This document shows, piece by piece, positions 34,834 to 45,599 of a DNA stretch of 64,000 bases (the first letter of the stretch is position 1; each line of letters starts with the position of its first letter). The position numbers and the translations under genes were made by a program. The DNA lies in contig CM053141.1 of assembly GCA_028571685.1 (NCBI GenBank), forward strand, positions 137,048,833 to 137,112,832, in the 5' to 3' direction. The notes under the pieces are model-generated. The model was given only the letters and a program-made list of their open reading frames with translations. It was not told the origin of the DNA and did no database searches. Source of the DNA: Heterohyrax brucei. Lineage: Eukaryota; Chordata; Mammalia; Hyracoidea; Procaviidae.

Positions 34834-35672
34834 GGAGGTGGTGCCCATATAGCAGACTAGTCAGATACTTTCTCTCATTCTCATAGCAACAAAGACCAAA
34901 AAGATCAAATGAATTCATCATGTAGTAGGAGCCCTAAAAATCTAAGGGAAAGTTGAGAAATTGGACTGAGCAATGGAGAAAGGAGAGTAGGTCCAAAAGT
35001 ACCTAGGACTGGTCAGGCCTGATCTGCTGGAAATTGACTGCAGCCACTATGGTGAGTGGAGCTCCGGCATCTGGAAGCTGTCCTCCTCAGCAGCAAAGAG
35101 CAGCAGAACCAACCAATGAAAAGCAGCACTTGATTATCAAAAGCTAAGTAACTGGCATTTACCTATTCTGGGCATATCTAAATTTTTCCTTTGGGATAAA
35201 CCTCTTTCACTTTTGTCAGCACTTCCCTTCTCTCTGGACTGTACCTGGCTCGAATCTGATGTCACTAACTGAGCCTGAAGTAGGACTCAAGCCTACCCTA
35301 GACTCATAGAGGGAACAATTTAACAAACTGGGAAAGGGGTGGGGGACCAGCTGACTTATGAGAGCCAGAAATTCAGGGAGGAAACAGCGCCTTCACCTGG
35401 AATCAGACATGAGGGGAAGGCAATCATCATAGACACTCAGCGACAGCTGTTAGCCCCCTGCCTTTCTCAGTGTCTATAGCCAGATAATACTTGTTCCTAC
35501 ACCAGTGACTCTTGCCCATTTGAAACAGTAGGTGAGAACCTGACCCACAGACTTGATAAAGACAGTATAAAAAAGGAAAATTATAGACTAATATTAATTT
35601 CTCATGAACTCAGATGCAAAAATCCTCAACAAAATAGAATTCAACAGCATATCAAAATAAATGAATAAATAA
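34834..35672 (+). mobile_element. Old L1: 5' UTR joined to an ORF2 fragment
   Basis: 34834-35545 reads as an L1 5' UTR ('aggaggtggtgcccatatag', G/C-richer than neighbours). 35560-35672 is ORF2 reverse-transcriptase sequence ('gatgcaaaaatcctcaac', 'attcaacagcatatcaaaa'). ORF1 and the first part of ORF2 are missing between them. No frame is open. Confidence 0.6.
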
Positions 35673-35741
35673 AAATTCAAACTCTAATTGCTTCCTATTA
35701 TCTAGCATATCAAATTTACACTCCTCATTTTAGTTATTCAC

Positions 35742-35855
35742 ATCCACCAGGTGCTCCTTTCATACTCTAGAGGGCAGTTCTACTCTGGCCTCTAGGGTCA
35801 CCATGAGTCGGATCAGACTCGACGGCTCTTGGCTGGCTTGGCATTTTGGTTATAC
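35742..35855 (+). mobile_element. AfroSINE copy, 5' truncated
   Basis: Starts at 'ccaccaggtgctcctttc'; has 'gggcagttctactctggcc', 'gggtcaccatgagtcggatc' and 'gactcgacggctcttgg'. The tail is well preserved with CpGs, so a fairly young copy. Confidence 0.85.
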
Positions 35856-36200
35856 TCCTGCCTCTCTGTTCTCACAGCTGATATCACTACTATTATTTAA
35901 GCTCACAGTGGTAAACAAAAATTAAGTCACCCTCTGTTCTTTACCTTGGCACTTCACTTCTTCCCTCTTTTTCTATACCAACAATCTCTCAGCTCCTTCC
36001 AAATCCCCCTATGGAGAGAAGCAGCCACTCATCTGAGCCCTTATTCTCAGTGCTCCTTTAAATGCTCACCTCCTTTGCCTGGGTTGTCTGTCTTCCTAAC
36101 CGGCCCACAGACCCTTGAAGGCTGTTGATTTCTTACCTTACAAACTGTGCCTAGCCAAGCACAGAGTTCGGCATCGAAAACACATCTAGTAAGTGCTAAT
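35856..36200 (+). mobile_element. L2-like LINE 3' end, weak
   Basis: 'aaatgctcacctcctttgcc', 'ggttgtctgtcttcctaacc' and 'gcacagagttcggcatcg' follow the L2 3'-end order loosely. Strongly diverged. Confidence 0.4.
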
Positions 36201-39200
36201 GACTGATATGCAACAATGAAGTGTGCAATGTTTTGTTCTCATGATTGTGACTTTTCCCACAGAGGAGGACTTCCTGAGCTACACTGGCAGTTATTTTCAA
36301 CATGCAGCACAATAATACGTTCCTAAGTTTGTTTCCCTTCATGTTTCCTGCCACTTAGACTAACAAAAGGCACTTATCACTCAGACCCTTGTTGCAATTG
36401 TGATATACTAGAGAGTGCTGGAGGAAAACAAAACCAGAATCTGTGATTAGAGGCGCTTCTTGAAATAAAAATCTCAGCCCTCCCTCTGACCAACCCCCCC
36501 CCCCGCCCATTTTTTTTTTCACTCTGGAATAAAAGGAAAAGAAGAATACTGTTAGCTGGCAAGAGGCAGGTTCAGGCATCTAATGGATCTTTTTGTCAGC
36601 TGTCATTTGTTTCTTCTGAGTGCTACATACCCCATACTGTAGATGAATACTGCTTGTGTCTACAGAAAAGCCCAGGGTGGCTCCGGGTGGGTTGTAGGGA
36701 TTTCAAAGTCATTCTCCCTCTACATTTCTGCCTGTGTTGTTCAAGTAGCTATTTTCAATTTGCAGTTGTGCAGGAGAAACGTTTTGATTCTTGATTTAGA
36801 ATGCGCACTCCCAGAAGGTTCCAAGACGGTTTCAGGCAGAGAGATAAAGCCTGCCTCTTTATGCTTCTTTGTAGCATGTGCTCTGTGGCACATAATACAT
36901 ACCCCACACTGTGCTTAAATCCCTGGTTTTATGAAAGTAAGCCCAATTCCTATTCGGTGGGTCTTTTGACATGCAAGTGCTCTTCCCAGAGGAAACCAGC
37001 CAGTTGCAGCACTTTCTCTCTCATCCTCCCTTTGTTTTCCAGAATAGTCACAATTCTTATGAAAACTGCAGTATGGAAGACATGGAGAAACCGAAAGTGC
37101 AGTGGAAAAGTCCGCTGTAAATAGTGACTCTGACACTGCTGACTACGGTAAAAAGGCCATTTTTATGAAGATAATAAGGCTCAGGTTCTCTGCTTTGAGC
37201 AAGGGTGAAACAAACACCGAGGCACCAACCAGCCGAGTCCTGAACTACCTAAGCTGAATGAAGGCCCACAGACTCTTTTTTCCCCATATAATACAATCTG
37301 CAAATAAATCAGGTCCAAGAAAACTGAGTGAAAGTTCACACACAGGAGAAGCTGTAGCCAAAAGCATGCAATCAGACTCTGTAGCCAGCGGGGTTTTGAT
37401 GTCACCTCAAAAACAGCCTTGCATCTAACAAAACACTAGAAAAGCTTCCAAAAATTTTAGCCTTGTTGCCAAACTGTGTCTTTCATCACGTTAGCAAAGT
37501 GCTGCAAGATCGTTGGAGTGGAGAATCTATATTTATGGGGAGTTGTCATCTAGATGCCGGTATTTGCTAGATTTTATTTCACAACATTTTTTCCCAATCA
37601 AACTAGCTCAATTGGATTTCAAAATGGAGCTTTCTTTTTGGTGGTGGTTGGGAGAGGGAGAGGGGAGGTTGTACAACATCAAATCAAAATCTAATGAAGT
37701 TTCTAATGATCAAATAAATAATCACTTGACATTTATTGCCATGCTTGGCAATCTGCAGAAATGGAACAGAGCAGATATGCCTAAAGCCCCATTTCCCATA
37801 GATTTACATTACGCTACCACACAGAATTAAGCTGACATAAGCTCTTTAAGACATACTAAAGCAGCAGATTTTAAACAACTTGTTTAGACTTTTTTTTTTC
37901 CTTTCTCCATGATCCCATATTCCCTGAGTAACTCTTTCTATCCATTTTCTATTCCTTGTTCGTTTGAGAGGCCTGCTAGAGCTTCTCCTTCATGTCATTT
38001 CAGGCTATAACCCTGCAGTTTGGGTTTATCTTAGCTGTAAAATGCAACAGTAATTTATATGCTTCCTTACTCCAGCCTCCTCTGAGGCTTGGGTTGCCAG
38101 CTGTCTACCCAGCAGTTTAAAGAAAGAGCTGTAATGAGCAAGAGTGTGGCAGAGGGAGGGGGAGGCACCCTGTCAGAGAGCTTTCTTTCTGCTTGCCTTA
38201 GTGAGGACTGAATCCACATAAATGGCATTTTCTGGCACTGACTGACAGCATTGTCGCCTCTCCCTTCCGTCTCCTGCCTTACACCAGCCGTATAGGGACA
38301 GGTTTTCTTGTTTCTTCCTTTCATTTTGGAGTCAAGGAAAACAGGGCTAAAAGATGAGATGAAGCCTGGAGCAGCTGTGATGTGGCACGTGGTGTGAGTT
38401 ACGAGTGTAAAACCCGGCTCCTCAATGTCACGAATATGCTCTTACAGCTGCTAGACAAAGCTTCCCAGAGAGCAATGTACTTAACACAGTTAGATTTTAG
38501 CTGGGCAACTGCACTTGTGTTTTCAGATGTGAGTCACTTGAGGCTTTTTTTCTTTTTTAAATATTCAAGCAGTAAGCTTATTTACATCATATGCTTTTAA
38601 AAAAAATAGCGCAAAGTCATTTTTGTATCACAAATCCAAAATTTATTCCCCTACTCCTCTGTCTCCTCTTGGGGGGAGGTTGGAGGGACAAAACCTAGCC
38701 CCTTTAACACAGTAGCACTTGCACAAGTTATAGGGGAGTAATTCAGCACAAAACAGCCACAAGGGAATTTCCTTTATACTGCTCAAACCACATGAGTTTC
38801 TTGTGCCAGTCCAAGGATAAAAAAAAAACCAGTTAAACAAAGGGAAAGAAGTGATTGAAAACTCTCTGTACGTGTGATTATCTTAAGGCAGCTCTGGCAT
38901 GGGTGACAGAGACACACTGGCAGAGAAAACAATTCCATGTCCATGATATTTCTGAAGGTGTTGAGTATTTACATCTCCAAGGAAAATTTTGTCACTTTGG
39001 GATTTGTCGGTATGCCAGTTTTTATTTATATGTTTGTTTATACATATTTTATTTTTTAACATGTTGCTGTAAAAAAAAAAAATTAGCACAGGGTACTTAC
39101 AAAACTACCCTTTGGGGGAGGGTTTGTTTGGGGAACAAACCTAGAAGGTGCCGGCTATTTGCATAAAAAATATGGTGTATCTCCTACATCTTACTTTCAT

Positions 39201-39555
39201 TTCATGTAATCTCAGTTGTTGCCCAAAGTTGATATACCTTGGCACTTTGACAAGGGGAAGGCTAGGAGACGTGTTGAATAAGGTGGAGCCCCAAATCAGT
39301 AGAATGCTCTCACAAGGACCTAGTGGGACAGGAGCTAATTTCTGCAAATGCTGAATCCTCCGCTGATTCAGTCACAAGCAGAAAGGCCCTTTTGTTTCAC
39401 GATTTTCCTTTGGTCAAGATGATTGGCCAGTTTGATTAAGAAATGACTTACTGCCTCTGACAAAGTCTTGAAAGATATTTGGCAATAATTTTTACTTTGT
39501 GCAGGTAAAATGCAGCTAAGTTTCTCATGCGTTGAAACTATACGTTTCCTTGAGT
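36201..39555. other. Repeat-poor island, candidate conserved non-coding region
   Basis: Longest stretch here with no recognisable SINE, LINE or LTR. Parts such as 36640-37140, 37500-37860, 38040-38350 and 38850-39560 look like undecayed single-copy DNA with mixed composition. A poly-C/poly-T tract lies at 36494-36521. Frames of about 100 codons (36801-37124, 37513-37830, 38855-39166) show no domain or splice context, so I do not call a gene. Function is inference only. Confidence 0.4.
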
Positions 39556-39559
39556 TCAT

Positions 39560-39760
39560 AGCTGTTCTTGTGGTTAGGCCCTGTCAAGTCAATTTCATCT
39601 TATAGAACTCCCATGTGACAGAGCTGAACTGACCCAAGTGGGTTTCCAGGCTGTAATCTTTATGGGAGTGGATTGCCAGTTCTTTCCCCCGTGGAGCTGC
39701 AGGGTGGGTTCAAATCACCGACCTTTCAGTTAGCAAGCTAGTCCTTAACTATTGCAACTG
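39560..39760 (-). mobile_element. AfroSINE copy
   Basis: 'ctgtcaagtcaatttcatct' tail, 'gggtttccaggctgtaatct' middle with central segment, 'accgacctttcagttagcaa' reversed head. Confidence 0.85.
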
Positions 39761-39892
39761 CTTCTTCCTGTTTAACCTAATAACTTTAACATATTTCATT
39801 ATAACTAGAACTGTGGGGAAATTTATAGAGGGAAAACAGGAGAAAGCTGATTGGAAGTAAGGACCAGTTCTCATCAAAGTGGGCTTGTGGTA

Positions 39893-40015
39893 ATCCTACA
39901 CATGTCAAAGTCGAACTGTGCTCCCCAGGGTTTCCAGTGGCTGATTTTTTTGGAAGTAGATCATGAGCCTTTCTTCCTAAACACTTCTGGGTAGATTTCC
40001 CACAGGGATTCCGAC
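39893..40015 (-). mobile_element. AfroSINE variant, partial
   Basis: 'acatgtcaaagtcgaactgt', 'gctccccagggtttccagtg', 'gctgattttttggaagtag' and 'ctaaacacttctgggtaga': a subtype with a different middle from most copies here; the same subtype appears in sense at 42665-42850. Confidence 0.75.
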
Positions 40016-40539
40016 TGGAAGTTCTCTTTCTATTAATCCTTCCATCTTCTCTGTGAAGGACAATGTAGAGTCACTCCAAACTACTTCTTTTTTTTTTTTC
40101 CTCTTCCAAAAGGACTAGACTTAAGAAGAAAAGCACTTGATCGGAAAGGCCTGTTTATTTTTAGCATTTCTTAACTGTATAACACACAGCCATTTTACTG
40201 TTTAAGAATAGCATTGCTATTCTTAAATAGTGGTCCAGAGGTCTTAGAAACAAAGACCCCAAGGAGCCATCTCCTCTACATTACAAGAATCTCCTCAAGA
40301 AGTAAAGAGAACACTTAGAAATCCCAAATAGGTGTATCCTATCCCACTTACGTAACGGTCTGAAAACAGCAGCTCTCCAAACTCCAAACATGAAATACAG
40401 TGGCTACGAGGTATGAAAAACAAGGAAAAGGCAGAGAAGTCAGATCTACGCCTCTATGGAAAATTCTGGCCATAAACCATAAATTACAGATCATATCTCC
40501 CCCCACTCCATTTTTATTTTTTTGGTGTTGTGGAAGAAC
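40016..40539. other. Unassigned sequence
   Basis: No repeat or gene recognised; one poly-T run at about 40088-40100. Confidence 0.4.
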
Positions 40540-40742
40540 TATTAGTTTCTGCTGAATCGATTTTCAACTCACTGAAACCCATGTGACAGAGAAGAACCAC
40601 CCCGTAGGGTTTTCTAGGCTATAGTCTGTACAGGAACACTTCACCAGGTCTCTGTCGTATGGAGTGTCGGGGAGATACTTACCAAATTTGGAACTGCCAA
40701 CCTTTCAGTTAGCTGCTGAGCACCTGTACCACCAGGGCTCAT
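40540..40742 (-). mobile_element. AfroSINE copy
   Basis: 'gctgaatcgattttcaactc' tail, 'gtagggttttctaggctata' middle, 'aacctttcagttagctgctg' and 'gtaccaccagggctc' head. Full-length type. Confidence 0.85.
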
Positions 40743-41411
40743 TTACAAGGAGTAAAAGTTTAACAGTGGAAGTGAACCCTTTGCTCACATGAGCTGGTAT
40801 AAACTACAGAAGGAAGTGAACCATTGAAATTTATATCCATGACTGTATATTGTAAGGAAAATTTTAAGAGTGTCATGGTTTTAAACCTGCAACTGGCTGC
40901 TGATCATTTGAAGTCAGTATTTGCTCATCAATGATATTCAAATATAGATGATTTATTTGAAAAAAAATTATCCTTATACAAAGTTAACTGTGCCTTCAGT
41001 ATGAAACAACTTTAATCATACCTTCATATAATAGACTTGGATACACCATAAATTAAAATATCCCAATTACACAAAAGAAAGCAAAACATAAAATCTTCAG
41101 CTCCCACTAAAGGTAGTGAGTAATGGAATTGCTGCTTTCAGGCAGAAGTATCTCAGTGAGAAAAGCAGAAGTTAAAAAAAAAAAAAAAGAGGAAAATGGC
41201 AGAAATAAAACAGCAATGATCTAAAGCGTGATGTCGGAAGTAGATTCTGCCGGTGGATGACTAGTGGAATGCATGAATTAACTCCTAAACTTAGTCTTTC
41301 CTTTGGTTTCATGCAGAATCCCTAAGAAAACTAAGGAGACAAAGGAAATTGCAACAATCCTAGAAATTATCACTGATTATTGACCAAACACTGCATCATT
41401 AATCAAGATTT

Positions 41412-41412
<1 letters not shown>
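40743..41412. other. Unassigned AT-rich sequence
   Basis: No gene or repeat family recognised; poly-A run at about 41174-41188. Confidence 0.4.

Positions 41413-41456
<44 letters not shown>
41413..41456 (+). repeat. (CA)n microsatellite
   Basis: About 40 nt of uninterrupted CA ending in 'tatat'. Confidence 0.95.
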
Positions 41457-41458
<2 letters not shown>

Positions 41459-41485
41459 TAAACATTCTTTGTACTGACAACAATG

Positions 41486-41800
41486 AGCCCTGGTGGTGGT
41501 CAAGTGCTCAGCTGCTAAGTGAAAAGTTGGTGGTTCTAAACCACCAGCTGCTTGAGGAGAAAGATGTGACAGTTTGCTTCCACAAAGACCGCCATCGAGT
41601 CAACTCACAGCAACCGTGTGGGACAGAGTAAAACTGCCCTCTAGAGTTTCTAAGGAGGGCCTAATGGATTTGAACGGGTGATCTTCACCATCGTGCCACC
41701 GGCATTACAGCCCCGTGAGCCCCACAGAGCAATTCTACTCTGTCCTCCAGGGTCATCTTGAGGCCGAATCATCTCACTGGCAAAGGATTTACTGATTTGT
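41486..41800 (+). mobile_element. AfroSINE with an inverted AfroSINE inserted
   Basis: Sense host SINE: 41486-41583 ('agccctggtggtggtcaag', 'gaggagaaagatgtgacag') and 41705-41800 ('gcaattctactctgtcctcc', 'gaggccgaatcatctcac'). Between them is an antisense copy (about 41588-41702; 'catcgagtcaactcacagc' tail, 'gagtttctaaggagggcc' middle, 'catcgtgccacc' head end). Confidence 0.8.
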
Positions 41801-42234
41801 TTGCTTGTTTGCTTTTAATATACTGGCTGTGGTAGGAGACCACTCTTAGATGTTACATAGTAATGTGTAAGGCGTTAAGAGTCAAGTTACCATTCTTAAA
41901 TGGAATATTCTTCTTGCAAAGTGCCCTTTAAATAAGCAAGTTATTTTTAGTACATTTGCATTATATTTAGTAGCAAATTATCCACCGCAATTGCTGCTAT
42001 GGTAAATGCTGGCAACTAGACCCAAGTTTCACATCACCAAGGCTATTATCACCCTCTCTGAAATTACTAAGTACTATTTTGACCCGATTATGCGATATTC
42101 ATAACAAGCTTCATTTAAAATTCTATAATTTGAGTTTTTCAGATTTAAATACATATATTTGGAATATTTACACACATAAACAGATACATACACACAGCTT
42201 AACTTTGACTGAAAGTGTTCTTCTGTGAAGTAGA

Positions 42235-42325
42235 AATTTCGTTTTGCACCTGTGCTAACTGAGGCCCAGAAAGGCCATGTGTTTTTTCTCCACACTGAAA
42301 TGTAGCAGGTAATAAAGTGCTCTTT
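42235..42325 (-). mobile_element. MIR-like fragment
   Basis: 'aactgaggcccagaaaggcc' and 'gtagcaggtaataaagtgc' resemble antisense MIR core text. Confidence 0.45.
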
Positions 42326-42664
42326 GTAGTAAACTAAAAACCCACTAGGTAAAAAGCACTAATTTGGAGACTATGTTGAACATAAATTTATATAAAATAG
42401 TTCCTGCCCCGGAGCAGCTTATAACTAGTGAGTGGGAAAATGTTTACCAAATTTGGAAAATAGCCAACAAGTAGCCAAACAGCTAAATAGCCAAAAAGTA
42501 GCAATAGAGCCAAGTAAGTGGCACGGAGAATAAGAGCTCTCAAACTTCAGAGGAGGGAAGTATGGTCTGGATAGGCTAGTCCGGCAAGCACCTGTGTGAC
42601 TGGTAAGCTACACATTTAAACATGGAGAACATAAAGGACTAGGTCTATAGTAGAGTCTGAAGGT

Positions 42665-42850
42665 GGTGAAAATGGTTAACACCAGTCTGATGACTGAGAT
42701 GTTAGAGATGCAAGCCCACCCTGAGGCACCTCAGGACAAAGGCCTAGTCATCTACTTCCAAAGCCATCGAAATTCCTAGGGAGCACAGTTCTACTGTGAC
42801 ACATGGGAATCACCAAGAGTTGTAGCTGACTGGACAGCAACTAGTTTAGA
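42665..42850 (+). mobile_element. AfroSINE variant copy
   Basis: 'gaggcacctcaggacaaagg', 'cctagtcatctacttccaaa', 'gcacagttctactgtgacac' and 'tggacagcaactagttta': the subtype also seen at 39893. Confidence 0.75.
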
Positions 42851-42959
42851 TATAAAAGGATAACGGGAAGTGTGTGGCAAGCAGGAGGCAATGGTATAAG
42901 TGATGAGTAGAGAATGCTATAGATAAAGGCAAAGATTTGAGTGTTCAAGAAAACAGATC

Positions 42960-43085
42960 ATCTATTGGTGAAAATGAATGAATGAACAAATGTTTATTAG
43001 GATCCTACAGATACCAAGCACTGTCCTATTTCTGGGAACACAAAACTGATAAGGTCTTTGATGTCTAATGGTTCTTTAAAACAAG
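42960..43085 (-). mobile_element. L2 LINE fragment
   Basis: 'gaatgaatgaacaaatgttt', 'ataccaagcactgtcctatt' and 'ctgggaacacaaaactgata' match the antisense L2 end. Confidence 0.6.
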
Positions 43086-43109
43086 TGCCAACCCTACTGG
43101 GATGATTGT

Positions 43110-43320
43110 AAAAGAACAGGAAGGACACCGTAATCAGATGGCCAGAGGTTCCATCCTGGCTCTGTCATTTACTGCGTAAGCTTGCACACATTCAGAGCCA
43201 CCGTGACTTTAGATTTCTCATTCACATTGCTGGGATAACACTGCCTTCTTTATATGCTTGTTGTAGGACTTAAATGAGAGAACGTGTATAAAGAAAGAAG
43301 TTCAATAATTGTGATGGGGT
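43110..43320 (+). mobile_element. MIR SINE
   Basis: 'ccatcctggctctgtcattt', 'actgcgtaagcttgcacac', 'aggacttaaatgagagaacg' in MIR order. Confidence 0.7.
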
Positions 43321-43514
43321 AAACATTCTGCAATCCAGAGCTGTTTTGCAACTTACCTTGCCTCACAAAATATACATATACTCTACCACACACGTCATAG
43401 GGGCCAAATCAACTCAGCACATACCCACTAGGCACACTCTGTCCTGAGTGCTGCACTAGGTCTGGTACAGAGCTGGGAAGAACAAGAAGTTTGTCTGCAA
43501 GGGGATGGTGGTCA

Positions 43515-43735
43515 GATCTAGGATGCAGTCTGGAAGAGTGGTTAAGAACAAGGGCTTTGGAACCCTATGTCTTTTTGCTTTCTAATATGCACTCTTATAC
43601 AATTTATTTAAACATTCTTTAAGCCTCATTTTCCTCATTTTGAAAACAAAACCAATAATAATATTGCCTACTTCCTCAAGCTGTTGTGGGAAGTTAGAGA
43701 TGTAATTCATGAGAAGCACATAGTAAATTCTCAAA
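43515..43735 (+). mobile_element. MIR SINE
   Basis: 'agagtggttaagaacaaggg', 'ctttggaaccctatgtc', 'cctcattttcctcattttg', 'aagcacatagtaaattctc': a long MIR copy. Confidence 0.75.
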
Positions 43736-43839
43736 AAAAAGTTAGCTATTATTTAAGAATGTCCCACTCCTGTCACCAGAGGATATACAAATGACCAACA
43801 AGCACATGAAAAGATGTCCAGTGTCATTAGTCACACCCA

Positions 43840-43990
43840 TTGCCACGGAGGTGCTTCTAACTCACAGTGACCCTACATAGGAGAGAGTGGAACTACCCAA
43901 CAGGGTTTCCAAGGAGTGGCTGGTAACTTCGAACAGCTGACATTTTGATTAGCAGCTGAGCTCTTAACAACTGCATCACTAGGGGTCCTC
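43840..43990 (-). mobile_element. AfroSINE copy inside L1
   Basis: 'ttctaactcacagtgaccct' tail, 'agggtttccaaggagtggct' middle, 'gattagcagctgagctctta' and 'gcatcactaggggtcct' head. Confidence 0.88.
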
Positions 43991-44002
43991 ATTAGTCATA
44001 AA

Positions 44003-44325
44003 ATCTGTTGCTGCTGAGTTGATTCCAACTCACAGTGACTCTTTGGGACAGAGTAGAACTGCTCCATGGAAACCATGGTGGCATAGTGGTTAAGTGATAT
44101 GCTGCTAACCAAGAAGTCAGCAGTTGAAATCCACCAGGTGCTCCTTGGAAACTCTATGGGGCAGTTTTACTTTGACCTATAGAGTCACTGAGACAGAAGT
44201 GACTCAACAGCCCCCAACAACAACAACAGAACTGCCCCATAGGCTTTCCAGGGAGAGCCAGGTGGATTCAAACTGCCAGCCGTTCAGTTAGCAGTCATAG
44301 ATCTTAACAACCATGCAACAAAGGT
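44003..44325 (-). mobile_element. AfroSINE copy split by another AfroSINE
   Basis: Left part 44003-44067 ('ctgctgagttgattccaact'), right part 44241-44325 ('aggctttccagggagagcc', 'cagccgttcagttagcagtc'). The two join cleanly when 44068-44227 and one duplication copy are removed. Confidence 0.88.
44068..44227 (+). mobile_element. AfroSINE inserted into an inverted AfroSINE
   Basis: 'aaccatggtggcatagtgg' head, 'gaagtcagcagttgaaatcc' B-box region, 'ggcagttttactttgacc' middle, then a (CAA)n tail. Flanked by 'agaactgctccat' (44055-44067) and 'agaactgccccat' (44228-44240). Confidence 0.92.
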
Positions 44326-44695
44326 TTCCTAATTAGTCATAGAGGGATACAAATTAAAACCATAAGGAGATACTTGTTCACCTCCTTTGGAATGGCTCTG
44401 ATCGAATCATGGAAAATAACAGGTCTTGGCTAGGACATTGGAAAACCAGAACCTTCATCCATTGCTGGTGGGAATGTAAAATAGTACAGCCGCTGTGGAA
44501 AACAGGTTGGTAGTTCCTCAAAAAGTTACACATAGAACTACCATATGACCAAGCATTCGCAGTCCTGAATATACACCACAATAATGGAAAGCACAAACAG
44601 AAATCTGTATACCAGTGTTCATTATAGCACTAGCGCAATAGCCAAAAGGTAGAAACAGCACAGATGCCAATCAACAGATGAATGGGTAAACACAA

Positions 44696-44698
<3 letters not shown>

Positions 44699-44728
<30 letters not shown>
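44699..44728 (+). repeat. (AT)n microsatellite inside L1
   Basis: About 28 nt of AT dinucleotides. Confidence 0.95.
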
Positions 44729-44732
<4 letters not shown>

Positions 44733-45043
44733 GAATATTACTCAGCCATAAAGGGAAGTTCTGATGTAGGCTACCACGTGGATAAATCTTAAAAACATTA
44801 TGCTGACTTAAATAAGTCCATCATAAAAGGACAAACAGTGTATGATCCTACTTATCTGAAGTAGGCAAATATGTAGATACCAAAGTTCCTTAGTGGTTAC
44901 AAAGGGTGAGAGGGTAGAAAAAACGAAAATTCATTGCTTATGGCGCACCGAGTTTCTGTCAATGGTGGTACAATAATTTGGAAAATGGGAGTGGTGATGG
45001 TTTTGCAAGATGGTAAACATAATGTCACTGAGTCATACAGGTA

Positions 45044-45097
45044 GCCAGCCAGCCAAGTGCCATCAAGTCGGATCTGACTCGTGGTGACCCTGAGTTG
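45044..45097 (-). mobile_element. Isolated SINE/RTE-type tail with target-site duplication
   Basis: Only 54 nt: '(agcc)n' then 'aagtgccatcaagtcggatc' and 'tgactcgtggtgaccctgag'. Flanked by 'tacaggta' at 45036-45043 and 45098-45105, so it inserted as this short piece. Confidence 0.8.
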
Positions 45098-45133
45098 TAC
45101 AGGTAATAGTTGTTTAATTGGCAAATATTTTGT

Positions 45134-45171
45134 TATATACATATATGTATGTATGTATATATATATATATA
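45134..45171 (+). repeat. TA-rich simple repeat
   Basis: 'tatacatatatgtatg' followed by (TA)n at the L1 3' end. Confidence 0.9.
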
Positions 45172-45254
45172 CCACAATGTAAAATAATAGAAAATTCCCG
45201 TAAATTTAAACTCTCTCTGCCAATCCTTCCTTCCCTTCACACTTTCATTTAATG

Positions 45255-45300
45255 AGTTTGTTGTTGCTGTACAGTTGATTCAGATTCATGGTGACTTCAT
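45255..45300 (-). mobile_element. AfroSINE tail fragment
   Basis: 'tgttgttgctgtacagttga' and 'ttcagattcatggtgact'. Confidence 0.6.
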
Positions 45301-45599
45301 GTTTTAGGAGGACTGATTTTTTCCCTATTTTTGTGTTTGGAATGAGTAGTGAGTAGGCAGATGGTGAGAAAGAAGTTAACAGCCACAAAATATAACAATA
45401 TCAACAAATGTTATTTGGGAGCACATTGTGTGTCCAGTCCTGCTCTGAATACCTTCAAATTATGGACTTATAAAAATGAGCATGTTATTCCATTAGAACA
45501 TTATTTTCATATATTTCATTCTAACAACTTCTATATGTCTTTCAAAATGTGTTTTAAACCAACTGAGTACTGACTTGGGTAAAAACCGTCACATGCAGA

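Larger units (their letters stand above)
43760..45180 (+). mobile_element. Old L1 LINE 3' end, interrupted by SINEs
   Basis: 'atacaaatgaccaacaagc' and 'acatgaaaagatgtccagtg' (ORF2 C-terminal part), resuming at 44335 with 'aaattaaaaccataaggag', 'ccattgctggtgggaatg', 'tggaatattactcagccata' and the 3' UTR down to about 45180. SINEs lie at 43840-44325 and a SINE tail at 45044-45097. No intact frame. Confidence 0.82.

Noticed and set aside
36643..37124. Overlapping frames of about 100 codons in the repeat-poor island
   Set aside because: Two frames overlap in the same DNA, neither resembles a known family, and composition is non-coding. Possible regulatory DNA, not a gene.
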